Assembly: GCA_029931535.1 (NCBI GenBank) | Contig: JAQPZY010001688.1 | Coordinates: 4,395,001 to 4,459,000, forward strand | Reading direction: 5' to 3' | Source of the DNA: Margaritifera margaritifera | Taxonomy: Eukaryota > Mollusca > Bivalvia > Unionida > Margaritiferidae | DNA length: 64,000 nucleotides | Shown: positions 25,301 to 40,300 of the stretch, piece after piece | How positions within the stretch are numbered: the stretch's first letter is position 1 | Layout: the number at the start of each line of letters is the position of its first letter | Program-made: the position numbers and the translations under genes | Notes under the pieces: model-generated | Databases searched by the model: none | What the model was told of the DNA's origin: nothing | Seen by the model: only the letters and a program-made list of their open reading frames with translations

Positions 25301-28300
25301 AATTGAGACAATTGGAATTCTTCTTTTCAAATGCAAGTTCCTGACATTTTTCTTGTGAAAGTAATTACATAACTACATAAATATCTGAGTAACTCTTGCA
25401 ACTCACTTGTCCCAGGGACGAGTGCTTGGGAAATCTTTTTCTGAACCCTGCAATGGAAGCACTTTTCAATGCCTACAGTAAACAATGGTCAGTTTGAGCT
25501 GGTTTTCATAACACCACCTTCGGGGAATACTACAGAAACTATAGGCACTGAGGAAAATGACCATGATGTCACATCACGTAGTTGCTATTTAAGATCAAGT
25601 CATAATCTGCTATTTAAAAACAGTAACTGGATTGGATTCTCCCTTATCCAAAAAGGAGGTCATGGACCTTGTTCAGCACTTTCTAGATTTTGAATGATCT
25701 GAATTATGACTATGAAGGCTTCAGTTAAGCCAGATATAGGTTCTGATATCAATGTAGACAACACTGATTTTGATTTGTATCTGATCTGATGATTAAGTGA
25801 TAGAGATGTTGACAACAAACCGGTAGATTTAGAGGCTTAGAAAGGTCAGATATTGTTGGTCACACAACTTTAATGACATCACAGTGAATGAATTCTCTCA
25901 GGATTTTAAAGCACAACAAAAATTCTCTGGTGAAAAATAATTATACAGCTATAAAGATCAGATTTTACTCTTAAACCTTTCTATAGATAACAAATATGTA
26001 CAAAAAGGGTAAAATGGTTAAAATTTAGGTGGAAAATAAACTAGACTGCTGTACATTTTCCAGGCAGGCCAGAATCATCTAGGCAACATGCGTTCTATTT
26101 ACAGCACACTGCACACAGTGGTTCTGGCACAAGTATTGCAACAGCCTATTCAGCAACAGATGCTATGAGGTAAAACAGTCAAAATGACATTAGGTCAGGA
26201 AAAAACATAAAGTTCTGTGCTGTGTTTGTGTGTTAGAATTTGTGTTTTCTGCACTATTTGGATAGGTACAACCAGAGTGTAATCAATGATTGCACAGCTC
26301 ATCTCCACAAAATCTATTAGTAGTCTGCAGCAGTCACTGCAGACATAAATAATCATGCAAAGAAATGTCAGGCTAAAGTGAACTTGACCATGAAATGTTG
26401 GCCCCTTTAGTAACTAAAGTTCTTTTTTTGCATTTTTTTTACTTTAAAATTTTTACACATTTTTAGAACTTAACCTTGAACTGGCTCTTTATAGCCAGTA
26501 TTGTGCTGATAAGCTGTTAAACAATACATACATCCATACATACATCCATACTGTGACTAGGCATAAAAGACACAAAACAATAAAAAAAGAACATTCCTTT
26601 CTATCATATCAAACTGAGCTACCATAGTGAGTTGATAAAAACCCTGATTTTTAAAAAAAAAATCACTGTTCTTAAAATATGCCTCTGAAGTAATATGCAG
26701 TAAAGATAGATAATTACATTCTTGGATACAACATTTTCTCTGTTAGAACATTTTACTTTAATTTCCCTGGCCAAATTCCTAATTACTATGTATTCCAAAG
26801 GCTTTGTTATAACGTTCCTTTGTTACGTTTAATTGGTTACAGCATTTAATAAGTGTGGTCCACCTGAGAAAATTAGCTCAATTATAACTTTTTCATGACC
26901 TGACATGATGAAGCCAGATATACAATAGGGTAAAAAAAGTGTGACAATCACATGTAACTTATAATCAGTAAATAACAAAGATCTAACAAAGACACCAGGT
27001 AACAAAGGCATGATAATCACATCTCATTCATAATTGGTACTTTAGAATCACGGGTTGCTGGTTCAATGCAATTAAAGCATGAAAAGAAATGTTTCTGTTT
27101 TGTCCTTCATTACTAAATAATTTAGTAATATCCTTTGGCTATTGGTCTATGCCTGTATGTTAACTGAGTACAGCTTGAAGTAAATCTCTCTTGTGTTCAT
27201 TTTGAATTCTGACTGATGTGAAAACGGCTGAAAATTCGCTGCTTGGAAAAAGAAGAAAATGTATCTTTAGACACAAAGCTACAAATAAAAAATATTTGAC
27301 AGAAGTCAAAGTACCAATGTGCTCGAATCCAATGATACCTCGCTAGCCTTGTAAAAAAAAAATCAGCGTGAAATAAATGTACAGTCTGCAATCAATAGAA
27401 TTTATCATGCATGGCATGATATTTCCATAGCTTGTGTTGCAAACTATTTTGTTAAGGCAGGGTTTAGTGAGCAAATAGATGTCATTACTAGTGATAGTGA
27501 TGCTGATGTTCTCTTTGCCATGGTGTTTCATACCTACTTTGGTCTGGTAAAGAGAATGTTGATTTCTTGGATAATGTTAATTCTGATAATGACAGTCACA
27601 CCTGTGATACCAAGAATTGAAATGTAAATTTGTTGTACCATGAAGATATTGTTTGTGAAATAAGTGATTGCCAGGAAGCAACCAAGTTAATGAACAAAGA
27701 CGATTTCACATAAAAGTAATTTTTTATGATTCACTGGCTGGTACATGTACATATATGTTGTTGACACTTTCTTCGGATGTTTCACTTGTTTTGTTTTTTG
27801 ATAACATGTATCTATACAAATGTATGTTGTTTGAAAATTGTATGACCATTACATATGAGTTCTTATAGTAATCATACTAGTATAAATTGTTTATGACATG
27901 TATGTCCAACATCATCGACACGGACAAGTAAATAAACATTTTGAGCCCCTTACCCCCAGTGAATCTGGATATAACATTTCTTGGTTAAAGCATTCTAAAA
28001 ATCCCAGTCCCCTGTGAAATGTTATAAACAATCTTTACTGTATATAGATATTGGGTGAAGTGTGCTTTGTTTATGACAGCAAGGTAAGTGAACTAAATGA
28101 TGTACACCACTCCCTTGTTCTAGCACCCAGATAACTTGTGAACTCGCTTATAATGCAGTGGACAGGTGTAGAACCCATTTTTTCCTATAGAACAAATCCC
28201 CCAAACAGGCTACTATTTGCTGAATGTGAATAAAATTGCTACCAAAATTTTTCAATGAAACCTTGATTTTAGCATAAAAAACAGAGGTTAGTGTGCAGAA

Positions 28301-31300
28301 ATATGTATTAAAAACATCATGAAATTCACAGCTTTTTTAATAAGAAATCATATATTTTGTTTATATTTCTAATAATATACAACAAGATATCAATCAAATG
28401 AAAATGTTGGTAATGCCTATTGATGGCAAAACTATACGAAATAAATACTAATTAAACATGTCTTGTCAAATGAAATTCATGTTTCAGTTCTATCTTTTAA
28501 TTAGGTTTCAGAGTAATCATCATAAATATGATATGCCCTCTTCTATTTAATGTGACTGGGTAACTGGGCAATGTATTTGATGTAGAAACTTTAATATGTG
28601 CATGCTAGTCCCCTCCCCCTCCCTTCCCCACGGCAAAAATAAAATATCAAACATAATATCAAAAATTTTCTGGACCTCTTATATACACTACCGTAATGAC
28701 GGCAAGTCTTGGGACACTATAAGTCTTGGGACACCCTTAATTATTTTCAAAAGTAATTTTTTTATGACCTATAAAAGTTGGGACACGAAGTTAAAGCAAT
28801 TTTTTCATGTACTATAAGTCTTGGGACACCTAAAACAATTTTTTTCCTACTGATCGATCGGCGTATTTTAACGATCGTAACCTCATGTAAAATAAACATG
28901 ACTTTGTGGTTGTTAAGGGACTCTTATTATGAATTATTACATGGAAATGTTATAAATTATTATAATTTGTTTGAAGAGTCAATAAATATATTGAATTGTT
29001 CTGGTTTCTTATTATTTCTACCAAATTAAAATATGTATGATTTAATCAGACGATGAGAAGAATTGAGCATTAGTGGTATGTTATACCCATTAAACAATAA
29101 CTTCTCCCTTTTATGCTCTAGTTTACTATTTTCAGTTTACGCATTATTGCATTAAAATTGTCGAAAGTCACCTGTAATTATTGGGGTTTTTTTTCTCCCT
29201 GAAAACGGAAATACCTAATTCATTAAAATGTGATACCAGTATGAGAACAATGAAAATAGTGTTTATTTCAACTCTCACATTTATTGTGCGCATGTTTACA
29301 TCATGGCATCACCACGTGTACATTGAAGATTTTACTTGTGATGAATGAAGTACATACATTGGATTCGAATCATAGGCACCACTGCACTAAACTTCAGTAA
29401 TATCTCTAAAATATGATAAAGAAGTTTAAGAAATAATGCTTTTAAAATAAAAACTCCGTGTTAGTTTGCTTTGATGTAAGCGACCTTAAGTAAGTTCCTT
29501 GTTTACTCAGATACGCTAATTGTGCTAATATTATGCAGTAGAAGCCAATCACACATCAAAGTACCGGCATTGCCGCCAGACAAAATTTCCTCTTTGCCCA
29601 AGCCAATTTCAGGATTTTAACAATTAACTGGCCTGGACTGCTGTCGGAAAACAAAAGACAAATCCGCCAATTAAAAACAAAGGAGACACCAAAACAACCA
29701 GCTTGCCAAAATCAAAAGTGGAATGAATAATATGTAGAAATTACAATTTTGTGAAGCTGAAACGCAAAACTAAAATGGATCAATGATGCTCTTAATCGAT
29801 CTATATTCAGAATTTTAACATATATTACGATCATTCTTTCATGAATATATGACAGTTATTTGAATTTATGCTTGTCATGTGCTTTGTATAATTAAACATG
29901 CGTGCCTTTTCATATATATTACATCACTTTGTAGGATTGCTTATACCACCGAAAAACAGTAAATGTTGAGTGCGTGAATCCAAATAAATGAAATTGCAAT
30001 GAACATGTAGCTGAAATGTAATCTGGACGAATGCAATTTGGTAAAAACGATGAATAAAGCAAAATCTGCATCGGATATTTTTGGGAATAAACAAGGATAT
30101 AAGTGACGCCAAGTACAATTTGCACTGTGTAAGTACTGTATACCTTAGTATACCGGTCTTCCATTAAATGTAAGCGACCCGTGAATTATGAAGTCTTTAT
30201 TTACCTTTATTTTAAATCATGTTGGAGAAATCGGAAAATATGCACATGTAAATTAACAACATAAACTAATCATAGTAGTTTAAAACAGTTTATTGATGCT
30301 GTAATTGAATGAGCTGGTCACTGCTGTGTGACATATGGCGATCTTCTCAATTTTGTCTTTACATTTTTTTTTTTCTACAAGTTTTGGGACACCGAAAATG
30401 TTATATATTTTACATGCATATAAGTCTTGGGTCATGAAAAAAAAAAAAAAAAAATTTTCTTGTCCCAAGACTTACTGTCATTACAGTATCCATAGTGTTT
30501 AAGTTTGTTTTCTGCCAATATAGCCAAAATTAACACTTCACCAAATATAACTGCTACAAGTATATTACGTTTGTATTGTGTTGCATAAAGTGATTGTTTT
30601 AAATTATCGCAATTTTTTATTACCATAGTGACGCAGCAGTGCCTCCGCAGTGAAAAGTGGCACACTAAGCATGTCAGCCGTTTCCACTAGCAACTGGTCC
30701 TTGGCTTCCTGAAGATCTTGGGCTCTCAGTCCACTGTACTCCTCCTGGCAAAAAAAAGTCTGAAATTTATAGTCTCACCAATGAGGAGTACTGACCTTAC
30801 TTTTGTTGCCCTGGTGACCTCTGACCTGTAAGTCCACCAAAAAAAAAAGGAATCCTACATGTCCCTGGTACATTTACTTTGCTATATGACTACAGATAAA
30901 AGGCAAGTTTAAAGGTCATAAAGAAGACTCTATTTCCGCAGAGTTAGATATGTGTAAGTTTTACTGGGGTTCAGATCAAAAAGTGAGACTTTAGTTACTT
31001 ATCAAGTCTATACTAAAGTAACTTGTATCGAGAAAGAAATTAGCTAACCATGTCAGATAATTTTGTATGTAATCAAGCAATTTACACATCCACTTCAAGA
31101 TGAATACCTTCTGTATAGAGTAAAACCTGTCTTATGCGACCTCTGCTATGAGCGACCACCTGTCATTTATGAATACAATTGTAATGCACAGATCGATTTT
31201 ATTATATAAATGCACTGTCGTGAGTGACCATCTGCAGAATGTGACCAGTGACCATGATTTTTTGGCAAAATATGCATTTCGACACTGCTATGAACGACCG

Positions 31301-34300
31301 CATCATAAAAACAGAGATAAACACCACTGACCTTTATTTAATCCTTTGTAACCATGACCGCTTAAAAAGTAAAGACTGTTATAAACAAAATCAAAAACAA
31401 AAAAATAGTTAGGCTGGCTACTGGTTTCTTAAATTTTACAGGTCAGGCATGTAGTGTCATATGTTATAGATTGTAAACCAGACTAGAGTACATGCAGATT
31501 GTTCTAAAATAACACTGCTATGAATGACAGTATCACGAGAACTGAGACAAACACCACTGACCTTTATTTAATCCTTTGTAACAACAACTGCTTAAAAAAT
31601 AAAGACTGTTCAAAAGAACAACAACAACAACAACAAAAAATTAGTCTGGCTATCGGTTTCCTAAATTTTACAGGTCATGCATGTAGTGTTATTTGTTATA
31701 GTCTGTAAGCCAAATTAAAGTACACATCACTAACTGCCATTGTAGTGCCAAAGTCAATGTAGCGGTCGCATACATTGTTTGTCTTTTGGAGTTAATCTGT
31801 AATGCCTGGGGTGAATGAGGTCTTTGTCTTTAATACCAGTAGGTGAGAATCGTTTTCTGGATTCGATTGTCATTGTTAAAGGGTTGTGTTGCTTGTTGCC
31901 TTTTTTTATGTTACAGTGATTAAAGCCCACATACCAAGCCATCATCTGTTCACCTTAGTGCAGCCGGTTACACCCTTTGTTCATAGAGTTAATCCCTTTA
32001 TGTCGTCTGTGAATTAGGCCTTTGACTTTTGTCTCTAAATAAACCTATTCAGTTTCTGGATGAGTTAATTATGTCTTTTATTTTATTCACTGGTACATAC
32101 ACATTGTATAAGTATTCCATGTTTCCCCAAAGCCTGATCAAAACTGCCACAATCGTTATTATAATTGATCACTGATAACATTAACACCTAGCACCTTAAT
32201 AACAATGGCAGAACCTCCAATGAAAAAGATACAAATTTTAACACTGTAGGAAAGAATTAATGTAATTGAAAGAAGTGAAAAAGGGGAGACCACTTGCAAA
32301 ATATCAGCTAGTTTAAACATCGGTAAAACTCAAATTCTGGGTGTTATAAAAGACAAGGAGTCAATTAGAAACAAATTCATATACTAATACATGTACATGT
32401 GATCTTCAAATATAAATGTGATTCATGTTTAATTATAGATATTTAATTATAGATGTATATCATTATTGCTATATAAACTTATTTTCAGATGAATGCATGC
32501 AATATTTTAACAAGAACTAGGAACAAAGAATACAATAAATGTAGAGTGATTGTGGTTATTTTTCCTTCTTAAACAGTGCTGAATTTCGACCTTGGAAACT
32601 GTTTTTTTTTTTACAAACCTGTTATGAAAGACCTCCTGTCTTGAGAGACCGCTTCTTGTTGGCAGAAGGGGCGGTCTCTCAAGACAGGTTTTACTGTACT
32701 AGCATACAAATGATATAGTCATCCATTTGACCTTTGACCCCCCCCCCCCCCAGTTTGTGCTGCAATAGATCCAAGTCAAATGACAATCCAACTATAAAAC
32801 AGCAGACATAGAAAAAGCTAACAAAAGCTGATGCCACCTGATATTTTTTTTAGACCAATTAAGTCCCAACTATGAAAACTTTATGAAAGATGTAACAAGT
32901 AAGGAGTTTTGGATTGAACATCAAATTTAAACAACTGATATTTAATGATGGAAAATGTGACCCTGAACAAAACTTTAGAAAGTTTCTCACCTCACTTGCC
33001 AGGGAAATTGGAATCTCTTCAATATCCCCACTACCTGGATCATTCTGAAATAAAGATAACTCAGCATTTATTTGGCACAGACTGGTGTCCATATATCACA
33101 TATGGAAGTATGACTCAAATCCCTAAAAACAAGATGATCGATGCAACCCTAAAATAGTGACCTCAAAACTAGTATCGGGCACATAAAAATGTGATGGTAT
33201 AACATGTATAGCCCTTGTCTTTTCCTAGCAATATATGAACTTAATATTACTAGTAATGGAGATACTGTATTTTTGATTACTGTAAATGTTGTACAATGAA
33301 TGCTTCTGTCAAACCACTAAAAAAGTTCTCAAGCAAATTTCATAAACTACACAATGCCCTCTAAGATGCTAATGTTAAATACATCTTTTAATGTTTTAAT
33401 TTGTACAATTAGTGCTTCTGTCAAACCACTAAAAAAAGTTCCCTAGTAAATTGAATTAACTACAGAAGGCCATCTAAGATGCTAGTGTTAAATACATCGT
33501 GTAAATTAAGCTAATTTTAGCACAATCAACAAAAGGTCTACTTGATCTACACATTTAGCATTTTCAGCTTCTACAGTTAATGGCATGTGTCTTGTGCATA
33601 TACTGTCACAGCCATGCATATGGGTTACTCCTTGTCAAAGTGATATACTTTTACTTTCTCATATAACGCACGAACTATGACCTGAGTGGTGCCAGTATCT
33701 CTGCAGAACCAAGTGACTTCTATGATTTTTACTGCTAAGTGAGGCTGAGAAATACACTACAAAGTGGGGTGACCATGTTCACCACTGCAATATCTTTGTC
33801 CAAACTCAGGACCTTCATGTGTTTAGAAAACAAGTGAGATGACACCAGTGGTGCCATATGCCAATCGCTGGTTCTCTGAAAAAAAATGCTTTAGAATTAC
33901 TGGTTTCTCATATCTTATCAGACAGATACTCAAACATCTCTTTGATTTTAGCTGATTGTGGAAGCAGATGGAAGGAATGCATGCTCTCATCATCTGTGTT
34001 AACTGAAGATTGACTTTGCACACCTGGCTCGCCAATAGCAGCAAAGGGCTCTCAGTCAGCAACAAAATTTGATCGAGTTCCACTTTTGCTGCTTTGAAGC
34101 TAAACTCCATTCTCTCCATTCTAGGATTGCAGTGAATAACATGGTCGAGATTTTCCCCCCACTCACTAGGGCTTGTCCTCTTCTGGTGGATTTCCATAAC
34201 CGTGTATAACATACCAAACAGAAGGGTTTGTGGTTTTGTGGGTTTAGCGCCGCCAATTTTCAGCACATGATAAGCTATGCATGATGGCTAGTATATTTGG

Positions 34301-37300
34301 TGGAGGAAGAACTAGGGAAAACCCAGGGAACGAATGCCGACCCTTGGGAAGCTACTGGCAAGCTTTCTCACATATCCACATTGGTCGAACCGAGACTCGA
34401 ACCCATGCGACCACCCAGGGCACTGCCAAGCAGAAGGGAAGATATGGTTTTGTCTATGGGTATATCATGGTAAATGCATGAAGGAAAAGCTATGAACAGC
34501 ATACCTGTCTTATGGATGGGTAATGAGCATGATTGTAAGGCTAGGATGGACAGCTGGATATAAGCTGGGTCAGTTGGCCTGGTTTGCAAAGCTGGGATGG
34601 TCAGGTTGGCTGGCAACTGGACCAGTAGATGGGCCAGCTATACAGGTCTGTGTAACATGCCACATAAAACAGGGCAGTTGGCTGGTTTGCAGTCCAACTC
34701 ATCATAACAACTGACCTCTGTCATTAGCAGCAATGGATGGCCAGTCAGCTGACTGGACAGGCTAGTTGGAATTCAGGGTGGCAGCAGATGGCAAGGATGA
34801 TAAGGTCAGAACAAAACTCAATGCACCTGGTCTTACAAGTACTCTGGCCCTGCTCAGGCATGGGAGGAAACATACACCCACTGGGCTGTCAAAAAGAGGG
34901 TGCAAGATCTCCTCTGATCCAATGTAGCAATGGATGGTCAGTTGACCAGCTGGACAGACTGGTTGGATACTGGAATGACTGCCAAAAAGAGTCAGCAAGA
35001 ACTCCTGACATGTCCATGTCAGCATGTTGGGTGACGAGCATTTTCTCTAATGTCTAATGTTTCTGCAGAACAGTGGACCAAGTCCCTTTTGATCAACTTG
35101 AGCATGCACTGCAAGATTTAGATGAAGTACGTTTAGTACAACAGAGGCATGACTCAGGAGTCTCCTCTGAGACCTTGAACATTTTACACTTGTTGTATTT
35201 AGTTGCCATTGTGCACCTGTAACGACAATAAACTAGAGTCACTAGAAGGGACTGATGCTCAATTGGTTGAAAAAAAAGTCCTAGATAAGACTCTTTCTTC
35301 TTTTTAATTGCTGAGTACTGAAACCATCCCTAATATTTTTGAGGAACTCCAATATACCTAATTTGCTCAACAAAATATTTTCTTATATGTCTGAGTTTTA
35401 ACATGTTCACAAGATGCTGGTAAGTGCTGGACAAAGTTCTTGGTCATGTCCATTGACCTTGAACATAATATTATGGACAGAAAATCATTCAATTTGTCTC
35501 AGACAATTTCAAGATATACCCATGTGCTAAGTTTGGTTAAATCTATAATTAATGTTCTTTCGAAAGAAAACCAAACAGTTAAGTGGTATTCATCAGATAT
35601 ATCACCAACTAGATTTGATAAAAAATCCATTCATACTTGCTTGTGTTATCATGCTCACAAGCAAGTGCAACTAAAAAATGAGTCAAGACCTTTGACCTTA
35701 AAATAAATGTCCGAGTGCTGACAATCAACTTGTTCTGAATCACTGGAATGCAACTAAATACAAAGTCTGGTCAAAATTCACTTGTATATGTACAAGTTCA
35801 GTGAAGTACAAAAATGCAAGCAATGAATTTTGACCTGATTCTTAAGGTCAATTTGGTCTGTTTTTCCTAACTCCTTCACAATAGTGCAGATATGTTGGTG
35901 GTTTGAACTGAACCATTTTCATTCAGAACCAACAAAACATTGCAAAAAGTGTTTTAGTTAAAACCCAATGTAAATGCAATCATTCACACAAGAGGAGAAG
36001 TGATTTCCATGATGGCCACTATGGTGCCATGTTGGAGTCAGATGAACACCATTTTCATCCAGAACCACTACATATTGTGATAATAGTTTCTTTGTGAAAA
36101 CCTCATGTCGATAAGACTATTCGATCAGGAGAAATAGCCATATAATTATTTTCGGACTAGGCATTGAGGTAGCCATTTTGGAGGTTAGATCAGCATCATT
36201 TTAATATAGGATCATTATATGTTGCAAGAAAGTTTTATTTTATACAAATGTTGTTATGGCCATCCATTTAGGAGAAGTAGCTGTTACGAGATATTTCAAA
36301 TTTTGGCATAATTTTTATTTAGGACCAACTACATATAGTGAGAAGAGTTTTAGTGAAAACCCCATGTTGATATGACCATCCCTTCAAGGAGTAGTGATAA
36401 TAAGAGTTTCAAGATGGCCACCATTGATCAGCACCATTTTTATTTAGGACCAACTAGACATCATAAAGAGTCTTTTAGTGAAAACCCTATGCTGATATGA
36501 CCATCCACTCAGAAGTATCAATTTTCAAGATGGCCACTGTGGCAGATATACTGGATGCCAGAATGGCACTATTTTCATTTAGGACCAACTAGGCATTATA
36601 AGAAGTCTTTTGGTGAAAATTCCATGTTGATAAGACCAACCATTTAGGATGAGTAGTGATAACAAGATTATCAAAATGGACAAATTGGAGGTACAATTGG
36701 CACCATTTTAATTTAGGTACAACATGACATCACAAGAAGTCTATTGATGAAAAGCCCATGTTGACATAACCATCAGTTCAGAAGGAATAGCCATAGAACT
36801 TCAACATTACCATAAGTGGTGACCATATTTGATGTGATATCAGCACCATTTTCACTTAACACCAGCTAGACAGCACAAGAAGTCTTCTGGTGAAAACCCA
36901 TGTCGATATGACCATCCATTCAAAAAAAGTAGTAATATCAAGATTTTCAAGAATGGCAATGTGGCAGCTAATTTTCATTTAGGACTAACAAGACCTTGGG
37001 ATGAATATGTGTGTAAATTGTGCCAATGGGCAGATGATGGAAAACAGTCCATCCCGTATGCTTTTCTTGTCTATGACCAGTAGAGCTAAAAATGACTTTG
37101 TCATGTAATGAACCAGAAAAAGATGGAAACTGTACAGCCAGTTAATGCAACAACAAAGTTATAACTTACAAAATTATAAAGAAAACTTCAACAATGCCCA
37201 CCTTTATAACAACATTAGTACGGCATGCAAACATCAAAAACATAAAAGCAGCATAGTCTGTGGCTAAGTCCATATTGATCGAAAAATATGGAAAAAATAC

Positions 37301-40300
37301 TGATGAAAAACAAAAAATTAACTTACCAATGCCTGAAGCAAAGATAATACAGCTAAATCATACCAACTTTGCAGACTGATGGGCACTCCCAACTATCTTA
37401 AGTGAGCCGCTATAACTTCCATCTCCCTGGTAAAGACTATATCTGAGGAAGCAAGGCCAAAGAGAAAAGCCTGAAATTGAAAAACCTTATCCCCAGACAG
37501 AACTGCAGGAATTTCCTGTACAATGGAAAGCTGCGGATGTGTAGGTAAGCATCATGGAGGTCTATGAAGACTGCCCAGTCATTCACCCTTATGACGTTCC
37601 TAACTGAGGCTGATGTCTCCATTCTGAAATATTCTTTCTAAATAAACTTGTTGAAAGGGGTAAGATCAATGATAAGGCAACATTTTCCCTTTAATTTGAA
37701 AGCAGGTAGATTTAGGAAGAGAATCCCAGGTTACGAGTGTTTATCACCCTCTTTACTGCACTTTTCCTTAGAAGGGTGTACATCTCTTCCCTTACAGACC
37801 CATACATCATGTGTTAGGCCCAACCATCCCTCTGAAAAGTGGCCCAGTCTCACACCTACTGGGATGTCAGGTCGAGGGGAGATACTCTCTAGGGCCGATT
37901 ACCCCTCACCCTAGGTAGGGTAGAGGAGTTAATAGGCTTTCTGCACAGGCCATTAAAGCCATCCTGTTTATTGAATGAGGGGCAACGAGTTTAAAGTGAG
38001 TCTAGTGGTTCTCCTAGGGCCCTTACTTAAAGTGTTTAGGCAGGGGGCCCACAGACCTCTCAGGATGAGGGTGCTTTTTCGCCAGTTTAGCTAGGCTTGG
38101 AACTGTGGCCAAGGACCTGTGCTTTTGCTTCCCTAGATCTTCACAGACCACCATAGAAATTAAGCCAATGAATAAAGGTTCCAAGTCCAGCAGTGCCATC
38201 CTTATTAGATCTTTGCTGTGGTACATCAAGACTTTAGAAATATCCAAGGTGGCATCCCTACATAGGTGAAGCAGATCAGTCCACAGTGAAAGTGAGTGTC
38301 CTGCTGTCTTGTCCACAGCAGCCTCTTTTAGTCTCTGTAAGGCAGCTACTGACAAAGAAACCGCCAATAAAATGTTGAAGGAGGCCACCAAGAAAAGGTC
38401 TGTGTGCAAAGTTATAATAATTCGTTTCAAGTGGCTTGATTGGGATGTGGGTCCAAATCCCCATGGAGATCCCTACCTGAGAAGTTCCTGAATCTTGATC
38501 AGGTGGCTAGAGCAGCCAAATAGGTGAATATAACCTTAACTACCCACTGAAACCAGTGTCTTCTGGGTGGAGGAGAGGACTGACCAATCCCTCTTCTATC
38601 TGACTGCCTTCTGGCTTTGTGCCATCTTATATAGTTCCCTAGCTCAACAAGCTTGGGAGTAGACAATTTGATTTCATGGGTAGAGTGGGATTTCCAACAA
38701 ACAGTTGAATCATTTCAAAGACTGAGGAAAGAAAAGGTGAAATAATCCCTGTTCAAATACAAATATATAGTATATGCTGATAACTACAGCACTGAACATA
38801 ATATACAGCAAAATCAAAGAGTAGCAAGTCTGGTTGTACAACAGCTAACCCCTCCACCCCTACATCTTTAATGGTTTTGTTGCAAAGTAAGTGTCCTCTA
38901 CCCAACATGTAGCCTATCTTAGTAGTACAATATCGATGTACAGCTGAGTGGCTGAAATCTGTATTTCTGGCCAGATTTTAAGAAAGCAGAAGGATTGTCA
39001 CAGTGTCAGTGTGTTTGTTTGGTTGGTTTTATTGGCACTTTTAACACAGTATTTGCTATATCATGCCAAGGAAACAAGGGCTAAATGCCTTTCCAAAGGA
39101 CACACCGAGGCTGCTGATGTGGGCGACTCTTGGATTATTAGTCCAACACTACCAACTGATCTACCATGGATCCCCATATGTTAAGGATACATTGGTAATT
39201 CCATAGCTATATGAAACTTGAACCAATGCAGAATCTGCATATATGTTCGAGTTAACTTATTGAGGATATGAATGGGATGCAAAGGAGTTTCACAGAATTG
39301 ACTACAAATGCCTCTAATGGAACAAATATCTGACAGTTCAAATTATTTCTGTTTCAAATGTAATTGCAGACATATATAATCATTAAATTGACACAAAAGC
39401 ATGAAAATACTATGCTAAAACTGTTTTACATTTCTCTTTGAACAGAAAAGAGACACAAGAGTTGATATTGTACTCAATGTCATGAAAAAGAACAGGGGGT
39501 GGGATGACGATGTCAACTCAAGAAAAGGTGAAGTCAACTTTGCTTTACACTGTGTATTTGAGCAAAATGGCATACTCTGGGGCAACTGTTTCACCCAAAT
39601 CACTCCACAACATAAACCCTGATTTTTGTTTTCTTTTCGTCAAAGGTCAGGACAACATTAGTGGTACTCAGTTGTATGTTTAATTTGTACTGAATGGATC
39701 CATTTGGAAGCCTTGTTTCTGTTTGAATCAAAATGTCTCTGAAAATTTTATCACCCTGTATGATACAATGGTTCTGCATATACACTGTATGATAGCTTTC
39801 ACCAGGCTATGAGTGGTACATTAGATCCTTAATCATCGCCCATATATGGTACTGCATATATTCTCTATGATAAATTTCACCAGACTAGTAGTTCTACATT
39901 AGATCCTTACAATTACATTACAGAATCATTTTACCAATTTTCTGTTGTTACAAACAAGGCATCACATTATCAGGACATTAAAATAAGATCCTTACAGAGA
40001 AGACCATTTTGGACTCCAAGAAGAGTGCAATGTCTGCATGTCCTGCACTTTCAGCACAATCACATGGTGTCTGATTGTCATTGTTTTCTTTAAAGAGAGG
40101 AGCTCCCCACTGGACCAGCAACTGCAAAGTCAACAGCTGACTTGAATAACATTATACTGTATATAAGAATTACATGGATCACATAACATTTTACTGTATA
40201 TAAGAATTACATTGATCACATAACATTATACTGTATATAACAATTACATTGATCACATAACATTATACTGTATATAACAATTACATTGATCACATAACAT

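Noticed and set aside
28691..30486. Host promoter or exon inside this stretch
   Set aside because: Inverted ends and flanking TA explain it as a transposon, and no coding or ANKIB1-like segment is inside.
33823..34266. 147-codon minus-strand frame in intron 4
   Set aside because: A second overlapping frame is also open, there is no known domain and there are no supporting splice sites.
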